Assembly: GCA_937892315.1 (NCBI GenBank)
Contig: CALAVF010000162.1
Span: forward strand, 1-10,632
Origin: an uncultured Prevotellaceae bacterium
GTDB lineage: Bacteria > Bacteroidota > Bacteroidia > Bacteroidales > Bacteroidaceae
Direction of reading: 5' to 3'
Length of the DNA: 10,632 bases
Position numbers and translations under genes: made by a program. Under the pieces are notes generated by a model, which searched no databases, was not told the origin of the DNA, and saw only the letters and a list, made by a program, of their open reading frames with translations. This document shows positions 1 through 6,973 of the stretch, piece after piece. How positions within the stretch are numbered: the stretch's first letter is position 1; each line of letters begins with the position of its first letter.

Positions 1-1378
1 AGAACTCAATCTGGTCGCTTGCTTTTGGGGTCAATCCGATATTCAGGTCAACAGTACCTGTCGTGCGGTCTGGCTTCACCCATTCGTTGGGGGTCAGTGC
101 CTCTGGGTCGAAGTGTCCCATCTGGGCGATGTCCTGATAAGAGCCCTTGAAGGCAGTCATACTGAATAGGTCGCCAGGCTTCAACTCCAACTCACGGCGA
201 ATCACCTCCTCATACACACGGGTGTTACCATAAATCTTGATTTTGTTGATGGTCGCCTGTATGCCTTCGTAGATGCGGACTTCAAGGTCGATGGAATCGC
301 CGTCCACATTTACCTCGACATCACTCACGTTGTTAAACACATAGCCATTGTTGTAATACTCTTGGCTGATGGAGTTGTCATCTTGATACAGGCGTTCGTT
401 GAGGTGCTTTCGGTTGTACACATCTCCACGCTTCATCTGCAAGGACTCTCGGAGGGCATCTGTGTTGAAGATGGTGTTACCCACCCAGTTGATGTCACGC
501 ACATAGTACTTGTCTCCCTCGTCGATGTAGAGATAGACATTGACCAGATTGTTGCCAATGTCCACCACGCTGTCGGCATAAATGTTGGCATCGCGAAAAC
601 CTAACTCATTATATTTTTCGATGACACGGTCTTTGTCTTCTTCATACTTTTCCTCCACAAATTTCTTTGCCTTGAAGAAACTCTTGAAGCCCTTTTCGTT
701 CGTCTTCTTCAGCAGACCGCCTGAGAAGAATCCACCATGGAACTTCTTGGTTGCCAAGTTTTTGTTGCCGCTGATGAAGATTTGATTGACCTTCACTTTC
801 TCTTTCTTGTCAATGTTGACATCGACAATCATCTGGTCAGAACGTACCGAATCGTCTCGCTGTACAATATTCACCTCCGCATTCTTGAAACCCTTCTCGT
901 CCAGGTACTTCTTAATCACAATCTTTGCCTTGTCCACCATGTTGGGGGTCAACTGGTTACCTTTCACCAGACCCATCTTCTCCTCCAGGTCTTCACGTTC
1001 CGATTTCCTCACGCCATTGATGTTGATTTGCGACACACGTGGGCGAGTGGCAAGCACAATCTTCAGATACACTTTCTCATCGACGATGCTGTCAGCCTCG
1101 ATTCTTACGGTAGAGAAAAGCCCATGTTTCCAGTATCGCTTGATGGCATCGGTAATCTCGTCACCAGGCATGGAGATGGTCTCGCCTACGGTCAGTCCTG
1201 AAAGTCCGATGATAATGTAATCTTCATAGTTATCGACACCTTCCACTGCTATGCCGCCAATTTCGTACCGTTGAGGTTGCCCATATACGACGGTGGGTTT
1301 TGTCTGCACCTGTGCCATCGCATGGGTGGCAAAGGTGGCAGCAAGCATCAAAAGCATCAAACTCCTTAAAATCTTCAT
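1..1378 (-). CDS. bamA: BamA outer membrane protein assembly factor, N-terminal part (runs off left edge)
   Basis: BamA is the central subunit of the machine that folds and inserts beta-barrel proteins into the outer membrane. The ATG at 1378 opens a frame of 459 codons with no stop before the window edge. Residues 1-22 are a signal peptide (hydrophobic MLLML stretch, cleavage likely after AMA). Five POTRA repeats follow, at roughly residues 33-107, 108-190, 190-290, 290-375 and 375-459. They are recognisable by repeated openings such as INING, IFISGN, INWVGN and IKIYGN. The third holds a lysine-rich Gly-Gly-containing insertion (KKFHGGFFSGG) that I associate with Bacteroidetes BamA. The window cuts at ASDQIEF, the end of POTRA5, so the membrane barrel is not visible. 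Only 25 nt separate it from uppS upstream, and I see no promoter in that gap, so cotranscription is likely. OmpH/Skp-like genes often follow in this phylum but lie outside the window. Confidence 0.93.
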   Translation of the reverse strand, partial: MKILRSLMLLMLAATFATHAMAQVQTKPTVVYGQPQRYEIGGIAVEGVDNYEDYIIIGLSGLTVGETISMPGDEITDAIKRYWKHGLFSTVRIEADSIVDEKVYLKIVLATRPRVSQININGVRKSEREDLEEKMGLVKGNQLTPNMVDKAKIVIKKYLDEKGFKNAEVNIVQRDDSVRSDQMIVDVNIDKKEKVKVNQIFISGNKNLATKKFHGGFFSGGLLKKTNEKGFKSFFKAKKFVEEKYEEDKDRVIEKYNELGFRDANIYADSVVDIGNNLVNVYLYIDEGDKYYVRDINWVGNTIFNTDALRESLQMKRGDVYNRKHLNERLYQDDNSISQEYYNNGYVFNNVSDVEVNVDGDSIDLEVRIYEGIQATINKIKIYGNTRVYEEVIRRELELKPGDLFSMTAFKGSYQDIAQMGHFDPEALTPNEWVKPDRTTGTVDLNIGLTPKASDQIEF

Positions 1379-1403
1379 GTATATATTATAATAATGTGTA
1401 GCG

Positions 1404-2144
1404 TTATTTTTTCTCGGTAACCTGTTCGCCCGTCTTGCCAAATCGGCGTTGGCGTCCCTGATAGTCAACAATGGCTTTGCAGAGGTCTTCCTCCTTGAAG
1501 TCGGGCCAATAAGTCTCTGTGAAATAGAACTCCGAATAAGCACACTGCCACAGCAGGTAGTTGCTCAGTCGCTCTTCGCCGCCTGTGCGAATCATCAGTT
1601 CGGGGTCAGGCATAAAGTTCGTGGCAAGGTGTGCATCAATGGTCTTGTCGGTGATGTCCTCTGGGGCAAGTTCTCCCGCCTTCACCTGCTCGGCGATTTG
1701 CTTCACGGCGTTGGTGATTTCCCACTTCGACGAGTAACTGAGTGCCAGCACCATGCAAGTGCCCGTGTTTTGTCGGGTTCTTTCCTCCAGGTAGTGGCAG
1801 GCATCCTGCACCACCTTGGGCAACCGCTCGATTTCGCCAATGACACGGAAGCGAGCATTCTTCTTCATGAAGAGTTCTTCTTCCAGATGCTTCAACAGCA
1901 ATGTCATCAAGGCGGCAATCTCTGCCTCTGGGCGGTTCCAGTTTTCGGTAGAGAATGTATAGAGTGTCAGGTAGTCGATACCGAGGTTCACCGCGGCAGT
2001 CATGATGTCGTGTACACGTTCGGCACCCTCTTGATGTCCGTATGTGCGTTCTTTGCCGCGAGCCTGTGCCCAGCGTCCGTTGCCGTCCATGATGATTGCC
2101 ACATGACGTGGCACACGGGTCATATCTACTTGTTCTTTATACAT
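1404..2144 (-). CDS. uppS: Undecaprenyl diphosphate synthase (cis-prenyltransferase)
   Basis: This enzyme condenses farnesyl diphosphate with eight isopentenyl diphosphates to make the C55 undecaprenyl diphosphate carrier used for peptidoglycan and surface polysaccharides; it acts at the cytoplasmic face of the membrane. The 246-residue length is normal for the family. The N-terminal motif [13 protein letters not shown] carries the catalytic/Mg-binding Asp (D20). The C-terminal block has the substrate-binding signature [13 protein letters not shown] followed by EFYF and WPDF, as in characterised UppS proteins. The ATG at 2144 is used; a second Met at residue 8 also precedes the conserved core and cannot be excluded. 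No clear Shine-Dalgarno sequence is seen, and the leader is A/T-rich as usual in Bacteroidetes. It lies 40 nt after the DUF6089 gene and 25 nt before bamA. Pairing of uppS and bamA is seen in many Gram-negatives. Confidence 0.96.
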   Translation of the reverse strand: MYKEQVDMTRVPRHVAIIMDGNGRWAQARGKERTYGHQEGAERVHDIMTAAVNLGIDYLTLYTFSTENWNRPEAEIAALMTLLLKHLEEELFMKKNARFRVIGEIERLPKVVQDACHYLEERTRQNTGTCMVLALSYSSKWEITNAVKQIAEQVKAGELAPEDITDKTIDAHLATNFMPDPELMIRTGGEERLSNYLLWQCAYSEFYFTETYWPDFKEEDLCKAIVDYQGRQRRFGKTGEQVTEKK

Positions 2145-2184
2145 TGGCTTGCAATTTTTTATTTTCAGAGGCTTCTAACTCTCT

Positions 2185-2847
2185 CTAATCGTTGTTACAT
2201 TTGCGGTATTTCGGGCAGAGGTCGTAGGAGATATATACCATTGTCCACGAGTAACTGTCCTTGTTTTTGAGGAATCCGCTCTGGGTGCGGTAGGGGTCTT
2301 CGATGCCGTCCAGTTTGTCGCTCATGGAGAACCGCATACTCCAGTCTATGCCGACGTTCCAGCGAGGTCTGAATTTATACTTAATGCCGAATCCTATCGG
2401 AATGTTCATGGTCAAGGCATCGTTGCAGTAGGTAAAACCCAATCCCAGTTGGATGTATGGCGTAAGGCGTTTGTGTCCCTTGTAACTGTTGCCCGTGCCA
2501 TAGCCCCAGAAACTGAGTTCGTATTGGCAGCCGAGATCCACGAGCGAGTTGTTAAACTCCCACTCCTTGTCCCATTCCATCGGGAACCAGTTTTTCCCCT
2601 TCAGGGCATTGCCTTTCACGCTGCCATAGCCGAGGTCAAACTTCAGTGCCATGCGTGGGTTGATGTTGTATCTGCCCATCAGTCCGCCTGCCATCGTCAC
2701 GTTCTTGTAGAATCCGTTCAGGTTGGCATCGCCCATGTAGAAACTGGAACCAGCCATCGCACCGAGTTCCAAGGCATACTCCAGTTCTTGAGCCTTCAGC
2801 CCAGTGGCGAAGAGTAGGGCGGCGATTATCGTATAGAGCCTTGCCAT
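2185..2847 (-). CDS. DUF6089-family predicted outer-membrane/periplasmic beta-barrel protein
   Basis: The function is unknown. The 220-residue product has a signal peptide (residues 1-19, hydrophobic IIAALLFATG, cleavage after LKA before QELEY). The rest is rich in alternating aromatic and polar residues and glycine, with beta-strand-like segments such as MALKFDLGYGSV, YIQLGLGFTYC, IGFGIKYKF and WNVGIDWSMRF. That pattern fits a small outer-membrane barrel of the DUF6089 type, which I recall as a Bacteroidetes family often found beside uppS and bamA. The family name is from memory of its features, not a search. The ATG at 2847 lies 22 nt inside the 3' end of the upstream lipoprotein gene, so translation is probably coupled. 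The C-terminal tail is short and polar (YRKCNND) and does not end in the aromatic residue typical of BamA substrates, so whether it is a true integral barrel is open. Confidence 0.75.
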   Translation of the reverse strand: MARLYTIIAALLFATGLKAQELEYALELGAMAGSSFYMGDANLNGFYKNVTMAGGLMGRYNINPRMALKFDLGYGSVKGNALKGKNWFPMEWDKEWEFNNSLVDLGCQYELSFWGYGTGNSYKGHKRLTPYIQLGLGFTYCNDALTMNIPIGFGIKYKFRPRWNVGIDWSMRFSMSDKLDGIEDPYRTQSGFLKNKDSYSWTMVYISYDLCPKYRKCNND

Positions 2848-4211
2848 ATCTTTCCGTTTTCCTGTATAATCCAGAGGCTGTTGCCCACCGTCGTGATACT
2901 TGCTGCCCCGTTGGCTGCGTCAAGGTCGGCTGGCATAGGATACATCTCTGTCTGTGGATGCCACGTGATGCCGTTGTCGTCCGAGCGGTAGAGGTATTCA
3001 TACGCTCCTGCTTTCGAGCCGATGGCATAGAGTGCTTCGTTATAGCGGGTGACACTCAGGTGGTCAAGATGTGGCAACCCGTATGGATTGTCGAGTGTCA
3101 CTTCTATGTAGGACCACGGCTGGTTGATGTTGTCATCGGGCGATGTCATCTTGTACCAAGCCACTCCGTGCAGGGTGTCGTTGCTTGACAATCCCGTCAT
3201 GACCGCCACTTGAATCGTGCTGTTGGTGTTCGAAGTGTAGGCGAACGAGTTGACCGATGTTTCGGGCAGTTTGTCGAGGTCTGCCGTACCTTGCACCGTC
3301 CACGTGTTTAGGTCGGAAGTGCCGATAATGGCTGTCCCGTCATACGCGTAGAGGTAATATTCGTCGGCTGCCAACAAGCGTTCTATGGGTTGGTCAGAAA
3401 CCTTTGTCCAGATGGCTGCCAGTTGTTCAGGTTTCGCACGGTAGAGGTAGCCGTCCGTGCCTCGTCCGTAGAAGTTGCCGTCGAACAGCACGACCGAACC
3501 GCTCTCCACAGGAATGGAGACGGGGGTGCTCCATGTGGTGGCATCATAGACGGATTGGCGGTAGGCAGCCGCATCGCTGCTTTGGGCAAAGGTCACCACG
3601 TCCTCTCCCTCCGCATTTTGGGCAAAGGCGTAAACCCTTTCGTCAGCCACGTACAACTTGCATTGTCCACTGATGGAAAGGTCTGACGTGATGGACTTCC
3701 ATTCCAGCGTGTCGGTCGCATTGACGTGCTTGTAGATGTCCACCGTGTAGTGCTTGCTCGACTCGCCGTCGGTGGAGATGCAAACCAGTTCCACCGTCTT
3801 GCTGAAGTCAATCGAGTCGCTGCCCGATGTGAGCATATAGTAGGTCTCGTCGCCTGCCACCACCTTGCCAAACACGCTGCCGTAGCACGTGAAAGTCGGC
3901 ACCACACGGGTCAAGTCCACCCAGTTGGGCAGAGAGTCCACATTGGAGATGTGACCGTTCACCTGGTCAATGTTGAAGTAGATGTCGCTTCCGTTGATGG
4001 TTTTCGACACCACCGTGTCGGTCGCATTGCCCGAACTGTCGTATTTTTTCGTGATGACAGAACTGGTGATGCTGCTCACTGAGAACGAAAGGATGGCACT
4101 TTCTGGCGCCGTTTCCGTTTCGTTATCTTTGATACAAGACACACAGGTAAGCAGTGCCAAAATCAGCACTGCCACACTGTAAAAGGTCTGTTTGATATAT
4201 GTTTTTCTCAT
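2826..4211 (-). CDS. DUF6242-type lipoprotein with beta-propeller-like domain
   Basis: This is a predicted outer-membrane lipoprotein of unknown function. The best start is the ATG at 4211 (461 residues). An in-frame TTG at 4220 would add three residues and is less likely. A hydrophobic signal segment (VAVLILALL) ends in TCVSC, giving lipidated Cys26 followed by IKDNETE. Lys/Asp/Glu right after the Cys resembles the surface-export signal of Bacteroidetes lipoproteins (inference). The N-terminal 130 residues hold an Ig-like beta region with Ser/Thr-rich strands. Residues from about 170 onward repeat short blade-like units, including an Asp-box-like motif SDDNGITW near residues 410-417 and weaker copies such as SDLNTW, pointing to a propeller. 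I assign it to DUF6242 from overall character. It leads the operon with DUF6089, uppS and bamA, and its stop overlaps the next start by 22 nt. Confidence 0.75.
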   Translation of the reverse strand: MRKTYIKQTFYSVAVLILALLTCVSCIKDNETETAPESAILSFSVSSITSSVITKKYDSSGNATDTVVSKTINGSDIYFNIDQVNGHISNVDSLPNWVDLTRVVPTFTCYGSVFGKVVAGDETYYMLTSGSDSIDFSKTVELVCISTDGESSKHYTVDIYKHVNATDTLEWKSITSDLSISGQCKLYVADERVYAFAQNAEGEDVVTFAQSSDAAAYRQSVYDATTWSTPVSIPVESGSVVLFDGNFYGRGTDGYLYRAKPEQLAAIWTKVSDQPIERLLAADEYYLYAYDGTAIIGTSDLNTWTVQGTADLDKLPETSVNSFAYTSNTNSTIQVAVMTGLSSNDTLHGVAWYKMTSPDDNINQPWSYIEVTLDNPYGLPHLDHLSVTRYNEALYAIGSKAGAYEYLYRSDDNGITWHPQTEMYPMPADLDAANGAASITTVGNSLWIIQENGKIWQGSIR

Positions 4212-4243
4212 TTTCCGCAATAAGCCAATGTATAAATTCTCGG

Positions 4244-4274
4244 CAAAATTACGAACATTTTTTGCATCTACGAA
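4244..4274 (-). promoter_or_regulatory. Candidate Bacteroidetes promoter for the DUF6242-DUF6089-uppS-bamA operon
   Basis: On the minus strand, TAATTTTG (4251-4244) matches the Bacteroidetes -7 consensus TAnnTTTG exactly. After 19 nt of spacer, TTCG (4274-4271) stands where TTTG is expected at -33, a one-base mismatch. Transcription would start near 4238, giving a leader of about 25 nt before the ATG at 4211. No other match is evident in the 189-bp gap between the operon and the sirtuin gene. Confidence 0.6.
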
Positions 4275-4355
4275 GGGATACGCCCTATTTTAACGGATTT
4301 TATAGGATATTAAGACTAATTTGTGTTTACTTTTGTATAAATTGCTCACGCTTGG

Positions 4356-4380
4356 CAAAATGAAAACGAGTTTTCTTTTG
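4356..4380 (-). terminator. Weak candidate terminator hairpin after the sirtuin gene
   Basis: About 20 nt past the sirtuin stop, the minus strand reads an imperfect inverted repeat, CAAAAGAAAAC then GTTTTCATTTTG, with a 2-nt centre and one bulged base (arms 4380-4370 and 4367-4356). The descending arm is T-rich, but no separate T-run follows and the stem is nearly all A-T. It may terminate the sirtuin transcript, but this is a weak call. The rest of the gap at 4212-4400 holds only the promoter candidate. Confidence 0.3.
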
Positions 4381-4400
4381 TTCTCACTTAATCGCAATTT

Positions 4401-5105
4401 TTACTTTTCCTCGTTCAGAATCTCGCAAAGTTCCTTCATGCCCTCGCTGGCACCTTTCATGATGTGGCGGATGCCGAGGCTGGGGTCGTAAGGCACAGGT
4501 TTGGGGTCGATGAGGTAGATTTTGCAGTGGGCATTGGTGAAGTTGAGCAGCCCCGCAGCGGGATAGACGTTGAGCGACGTGCCGATGACCACCAAAATGT
4601 CTGCCTTGCTCACCTCGGCGATGGCAGGCTCAATCATGGGCACACTCTCGCCAAACCACACGATGAAGGGTCGCAGTTGGCTTCCGTCCTTCGCCTTATC
4701 GCCCATCCGGATGACGGGGTTGTCTTCGGGGAGGGTGACGATGCAGTCGGGGTCGTTGGGGTTGCGGCTCGATGTCGCCTTCATCAGTTCGCCATGCAGG
4801 TGGATGATGTGCTTGGACCCAGCACGCTCATGCAGGTCGTCCACATTCTGGGTCACGACCGTCACGTGGAACTTGTCCTCCAGACTTGCCACCAGTTTGT
4901 GCCCCTCGTTCGGAACCACGCTGCTCAGTTGTGCCCGACGCTCGTTGTAGAACTTCTGCACCAGTTCGGGGTCACGTTCATAGCCTTGGATGCTTGCCAC
5001 GGCCTCCACGGGATACTGCTCCCAGAGGCCACCGCTGTCGCGGAAGGTGCTGATGCCGCTTTCTGCCGACATCCCTGCACCAGTTAGGAATACTAAGTTT
5101 TTCAT
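4401..5105 (-). CDS. Sir2-family NAD-dependent protein deacylase (class III-like, lacks zinc cysteines)
   Basis: Sirtuins remove acyl groups from lysine side chains using NAD+, yielding nicotinamide and O-acyl-ADP-ribose; bacterial members (CobB) act in the cytoplasm on metabolic enzymes. The 234-residue protein shows the NAD motif GAGMSAESGISTFRD (residues 9-23), TQNVDDLHERAG (85-96), the catalytic His104 in HLHGE, the LRPFIVWFGE block, and GTSLNVYPAAGL near the C-terminal Rossmann part. Tyr53 and Arg56 in FYNERR fit the class III Y-x-x-R pair linked to succinyl/malonyl preference in SIRT5 and CobB. The region between HGE and LRPFIVWFGE normally carries two CxxC zinc pairs but here has a single Cys (C121), so a structural zinc is unlikely. 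ATG at 5105, TAA at 4401. It follows the radical SAM gene after a 154-nt gap containing a palindromic repeat. I see only a poor promoter match upstream (TATCTTTT), so it may be read through from the operon above or have its own weak promoter. Confidence 0.92.
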   Translation of the reverse strand: MKNLVFLTGAGMSAESGISTFRDSGGLWEQYPVEAVASIQGYERDPELVQKFYNERRAQLSSVVPNEGHKLVASLEDKFHVTVVTQNVDDLHERAGSKHIIHLHGELMKATSSRNPNDPDCIVTLPEDNPVIRMGDKAKDGSQLRPFIVWFGESVPMIEPAIAEVSKADILVVIGTSLNVYPAAGLLNFTNAHCKIYLIDPKPVPYDPSLGIRHIMKGASEGMKELCEILNEEK

Positions 5106-5148
5106 ATTGAATGGTATTGGGGTTGATAAAAGATACTGACAGAAAAGA

Positions 5149-5229
5149 CCTCAAAAGTGGTCTGACTCAGACCGCCCAAGTGGTGTGACTCAGACCGCCG
5201 AGGCGGTGTGACTCAGACCACTTTAGAGG
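5149..5229. repeat. Tandem palindromic repeat: three 23-bp units within a 17-bp inverted repeat
   Basis: Three adjacent 23-bp units start at 5157, 5180 and 5203. Each contains a 15-bp core: GGTCTGACTCAGACC in the first, a perfect 7-1-7 palindrome, and GGTGTGACTCAGACC in the other two, with one changed base. The whole element is bounded by inverted arms, CCTCAAAAGTGGTCTGA (5149-5165) and TCAGACCACTTTAGAGG (5213-5229), that pair with one mismatch. The junction of units two and three is itself a hairpin (ACCGCC-GA-GGCGGT). The transcript could fold as three small stems or as nested longer stems. The element fills most of the gap between the radical SAM stop (5260) and the sirtuin start (5105). 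On the minus strand it is followed by a T-rich stretch (TCTTTTCT), so it could end or attenuate the upstream operon. Alternatives are a dispersed REP-like element or a protein-binding array. Confidence 0.85.
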
Positions 5230-5259
5230 CTTCGAGGGAACCTATTCAGAGGACACCTC

Positions 5260-6033
5260 TTAATAGGCGACGGAACAAGCCAATCCCAACTGCCGCGCCC
5301 GTTCGCCGATGGCATCCAGTGCTTCTGGTGATGCTTTTTTCAGGTGGTGGGCAGGGGTCTCGCGGTCAATGGTGTATATCATCACCTCGCGTGGCTGTAT
5401 CTCTTTGATGGCTTGCAACCACGGCTCGACGAATGCTTCGCCTGTGTTGTCCACCGATTTGCCTCCGAACTCTCCCTTCATGAACATCGTCTGGATGATG
5501 CAGCGATTGCCAAACTCCTTCAGGCGGGCAATGATTTTCTGTACGTCGTAGTTGCCGTTGGGACGGTCAACCTGGGCAATGTAGTCGGGTGAAATGGTGT
5601 CGAGTTTGCAAATGTTGTTGTCCACCTTGCAGAGGGCATCGAACACGGGTTGACGCAGGCTTTGGGCAGCGTTTGTCAATACACTCACTTTGGCGTTGGG
5701 GAAATATTGGTCACGCAGGGCGAGCGTGTCGTCGATAATCTCGGGGAAATGAGGGTTGAGGGTCGGCTCGCCATTGCCGGCAAACGTGAAGACATCGGGG
5801 GTGATGCCCTCTTGCTGCATTTTCTGGAGTTGAGCCTCAAGGGCAGTTCGCACCTCCTCGCGGGTGGGCAGTTTCTGCTTGGGCACAAAGTCGTGGTTGA
5901 AACCACATTCGCAGTAGATGCAGTCGAACGAACAGCATTTGCCGTCGGAAGGCAAGAGGTTGATGCCCAGAGAGATGCCGAGTCGGCGGCTATGGATGGG
6001 TCCGAAGATGGGAGAAGGGAAGATAATTGTCAT
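5260..6033 (-). CDS. Radical SAM protein (CxxxCxxC), substrate unknown
   Basis: A 257-residue compact radical SAM enzyme. It carries CSFDCIYC (Cys34, Cys38, Cys41), the CxxxCxxC ligand set for the [4Fe-4S] cluster that cleaves S-adenosylmethionine, and GNGEP at residues 86-90, which is the GGE-like SAM-binding motif. The N-terminal block IFGPIHSRRLGISLGINLLP resembles COG0731-type Fe-S oxidoreductases, which lack a known substrate in most bacteria. No extra Cys-rich auxiliary-cluster domain is visible. The conserved block begins at residue 9, which fixes the ATG at 6033 as start and makes the 44-nt overlap with the PAP2 gene real. It is the last gene of the three-gene operon. The neighbours suggest a link with membrane-lipid metabolism, but the sequence itself does not show this; it could be an unrelated passenger. 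Confidence 0.88.
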   Translation of the reverse strand: MTIIFPSPIFGPIHSRRLGISLGINLLPSDGKCCSFDCIYCECGFNHDFVPKQKLPTREEVRTALEAQLQKMQQEGITPDVFTFAGNGEPTLNPHFPEIIDDTLALRDQYFPNAKVSVLTNAAQSLRQPVFDALCKVDNNICKLDTISPDYIAQVDRPNGNYDVQKIIARLKEFGNRCIIQTMFMKGEFGGKSVDNTGEAFVEPWLQAIKEIQPREVMIYTIDRETPAHHLKKASPEALDAIGERARQLGLACSVAY

Positions 6034-6973
6034 AGAGTTTGCTTGTCAGGTAGAAAAACAATACAGCACTGATGAAGCCGCAGATGGAGTCGATGAGGTA
6101 GTGTGCCTGAATGTAAACCGTGGCGGCACAGAGCAGCAAATAAACAGGGAACATGACCCAGAAGAGCCAGCGGTTGCGGCTTTGCCACGCCAACATCATG
6201 GTGACCGTGCTCATACCCACGTGGCTGCTGGGGAAGGCGGCGGTGGGACGTTCGCCCACGTCTTGTGCTCCCTGCACCAACTGGCTGAAAATGCCCTTGA
6301 TTTCGGGGCTGAGCATTTCGGTGTGTGTCTGGAAGTAGTAGCCGACTGCAGGGAAGATGCCCGTGTCGGCAGTCTCCACGCCTACAGCCTTGAAGTAGTA
6401 CTGAGGCCCTGCCACGGGCAGGAACTCATAGATGATGTAGTAGAGGAAAAACGAACCAAGGAAAACGAAGCCCGCCTTGTCTGCCTCGGGATAGCGGCAG
6501 CAGAGGTAGAACAGGATGGTGGCACCCATCATGTAGTAGTAGGCGTAGTAGCCGAGATTGAACGCCTCGCTCCAAAAGGTGCTCGTCACTAACTGATTGA
6601 AAACGAGGGCAGGTTGGCATCCGAAAAGTGCTTGGTCAATTTGGGCAAACACGTGGTCGAGGTAGGGTAATTGGCTGCAAAAGTCATACGTCTCGGGATA
6701 CCAAAAGATGAGTCCCAACAGGGTGGGGAAGACCCGCAGAATCCGCAATGCCCGACAGGGGTAGAGACGGTAAAGACCATATACGGCAGCCATGATGAGC
6801 AGCATCACCACTCGTGTGAGTATCATGCCCTTAGGGTCGGCGATGCCGTCCCAATAGACGAGGGTCAACACCGTGGTGAAGAGCATGTAGAGGAGGGTCA
6901 AAACCTCCACGCTCCACAGCCCTTTTTCGTAGTCCTTTTTGAAGTATTCTTGTATTGTCATGTTTACAGCCAT
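5990..6973 (-). CDS. PAP2 superfamily (PAP2_3-like) integral membrane phosphatase/phosphotransferase
   Basis: A multi-pass inner-membrane protein of 327 residues. Hydrophobic segments lie at about 22-41, 50-68, 80-92, 140-158, 168-186, 268-288 and 292-310. PAP2 catalytic motifs are visible: PSSH with His251 (the PSGH motif, acid/base His) and HYLID with His291 and Asp295 (third motif, nucleophile His). LPVAGPQ at residues 185-191 is an upstream motif shared with the PAP2_3 branch that includes inositol phosphorylceramide synthase-like proteins. The enzyme could hydrolyse a lipid phosphate or transfer a phospho head group; sequence alone does not say which. The first ATG (6973) overlaps the end of the epimerase gene by 10 nt. 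A second in-frame ATG at 6961, two nt past that stop, is an equally good start. The 3' end overlaps the radical SAM gene by 44 nt. Confidence 0.88.
   Translation of the reverse strand: MAVNMTIQEYFKKDYEKGLWSVEVLTLLYMLFTTVLTLVYWDGIADPKGMILTRVVMLLIMAAVYGLYRLYPCRALRILRVFPTLLGLIFWYPETYDFCSQLPYLDHVFAQIDQALFGCQPALVFNQLVTSTFWSEAFNLGYYAYYYMMGATILFYLCCRYPEADKAGFVFLGSFFLYYIIYEFLPVAGPQYYFKAVGVETADTGIFPAVGYYFQTHTEMLSPEIKGIFSQLVQGAQDVGERPTAAFPSSHVGMSTVTMMLAWQSRNRWLFWVMFPVYLLLCAATVYIQAHYLIDSICGFISAVLFFYLTSKLYDNYLPFSHLRTHP

Noticed and set aside
1449..2270. A 273-codon open frame on the plus strand opposite uppS.
   Set aside because: There are no domains, signal or promoter; it spans uppS and the end of the DUF6089 gene, both of which have convincing protein features.
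4212..4220. TTG at 4220 as the start of the DUF6242 lipoprotein.
   Set aside because: An ATG three codons later gives the same signal peptide and is the normal start codon.
4274..4286. Small inverted repeat AGGG-ATACG-CCCT followed by T-rich sequence on the plus strand.
   Set aside because: The stem is only 4 bp, there is no plus-strand gene upstream to terminate, and it overlaps the promoter -33 region; likely chance.
5106..5148. Possible sirtuin promoter, TATCTTTT on the minus strand.
   Set aside because: The last consensus base differs and no TTG/TTTG lies at 19-21 nt spacing (nearest spacing is 16), so I did not list it as a feature.
5149..5229. CRISPR array as an explanation of the three 23-bp repeats.
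   Set aside because: The units are directly adjacent without unique spacers, and no cas gene is present.
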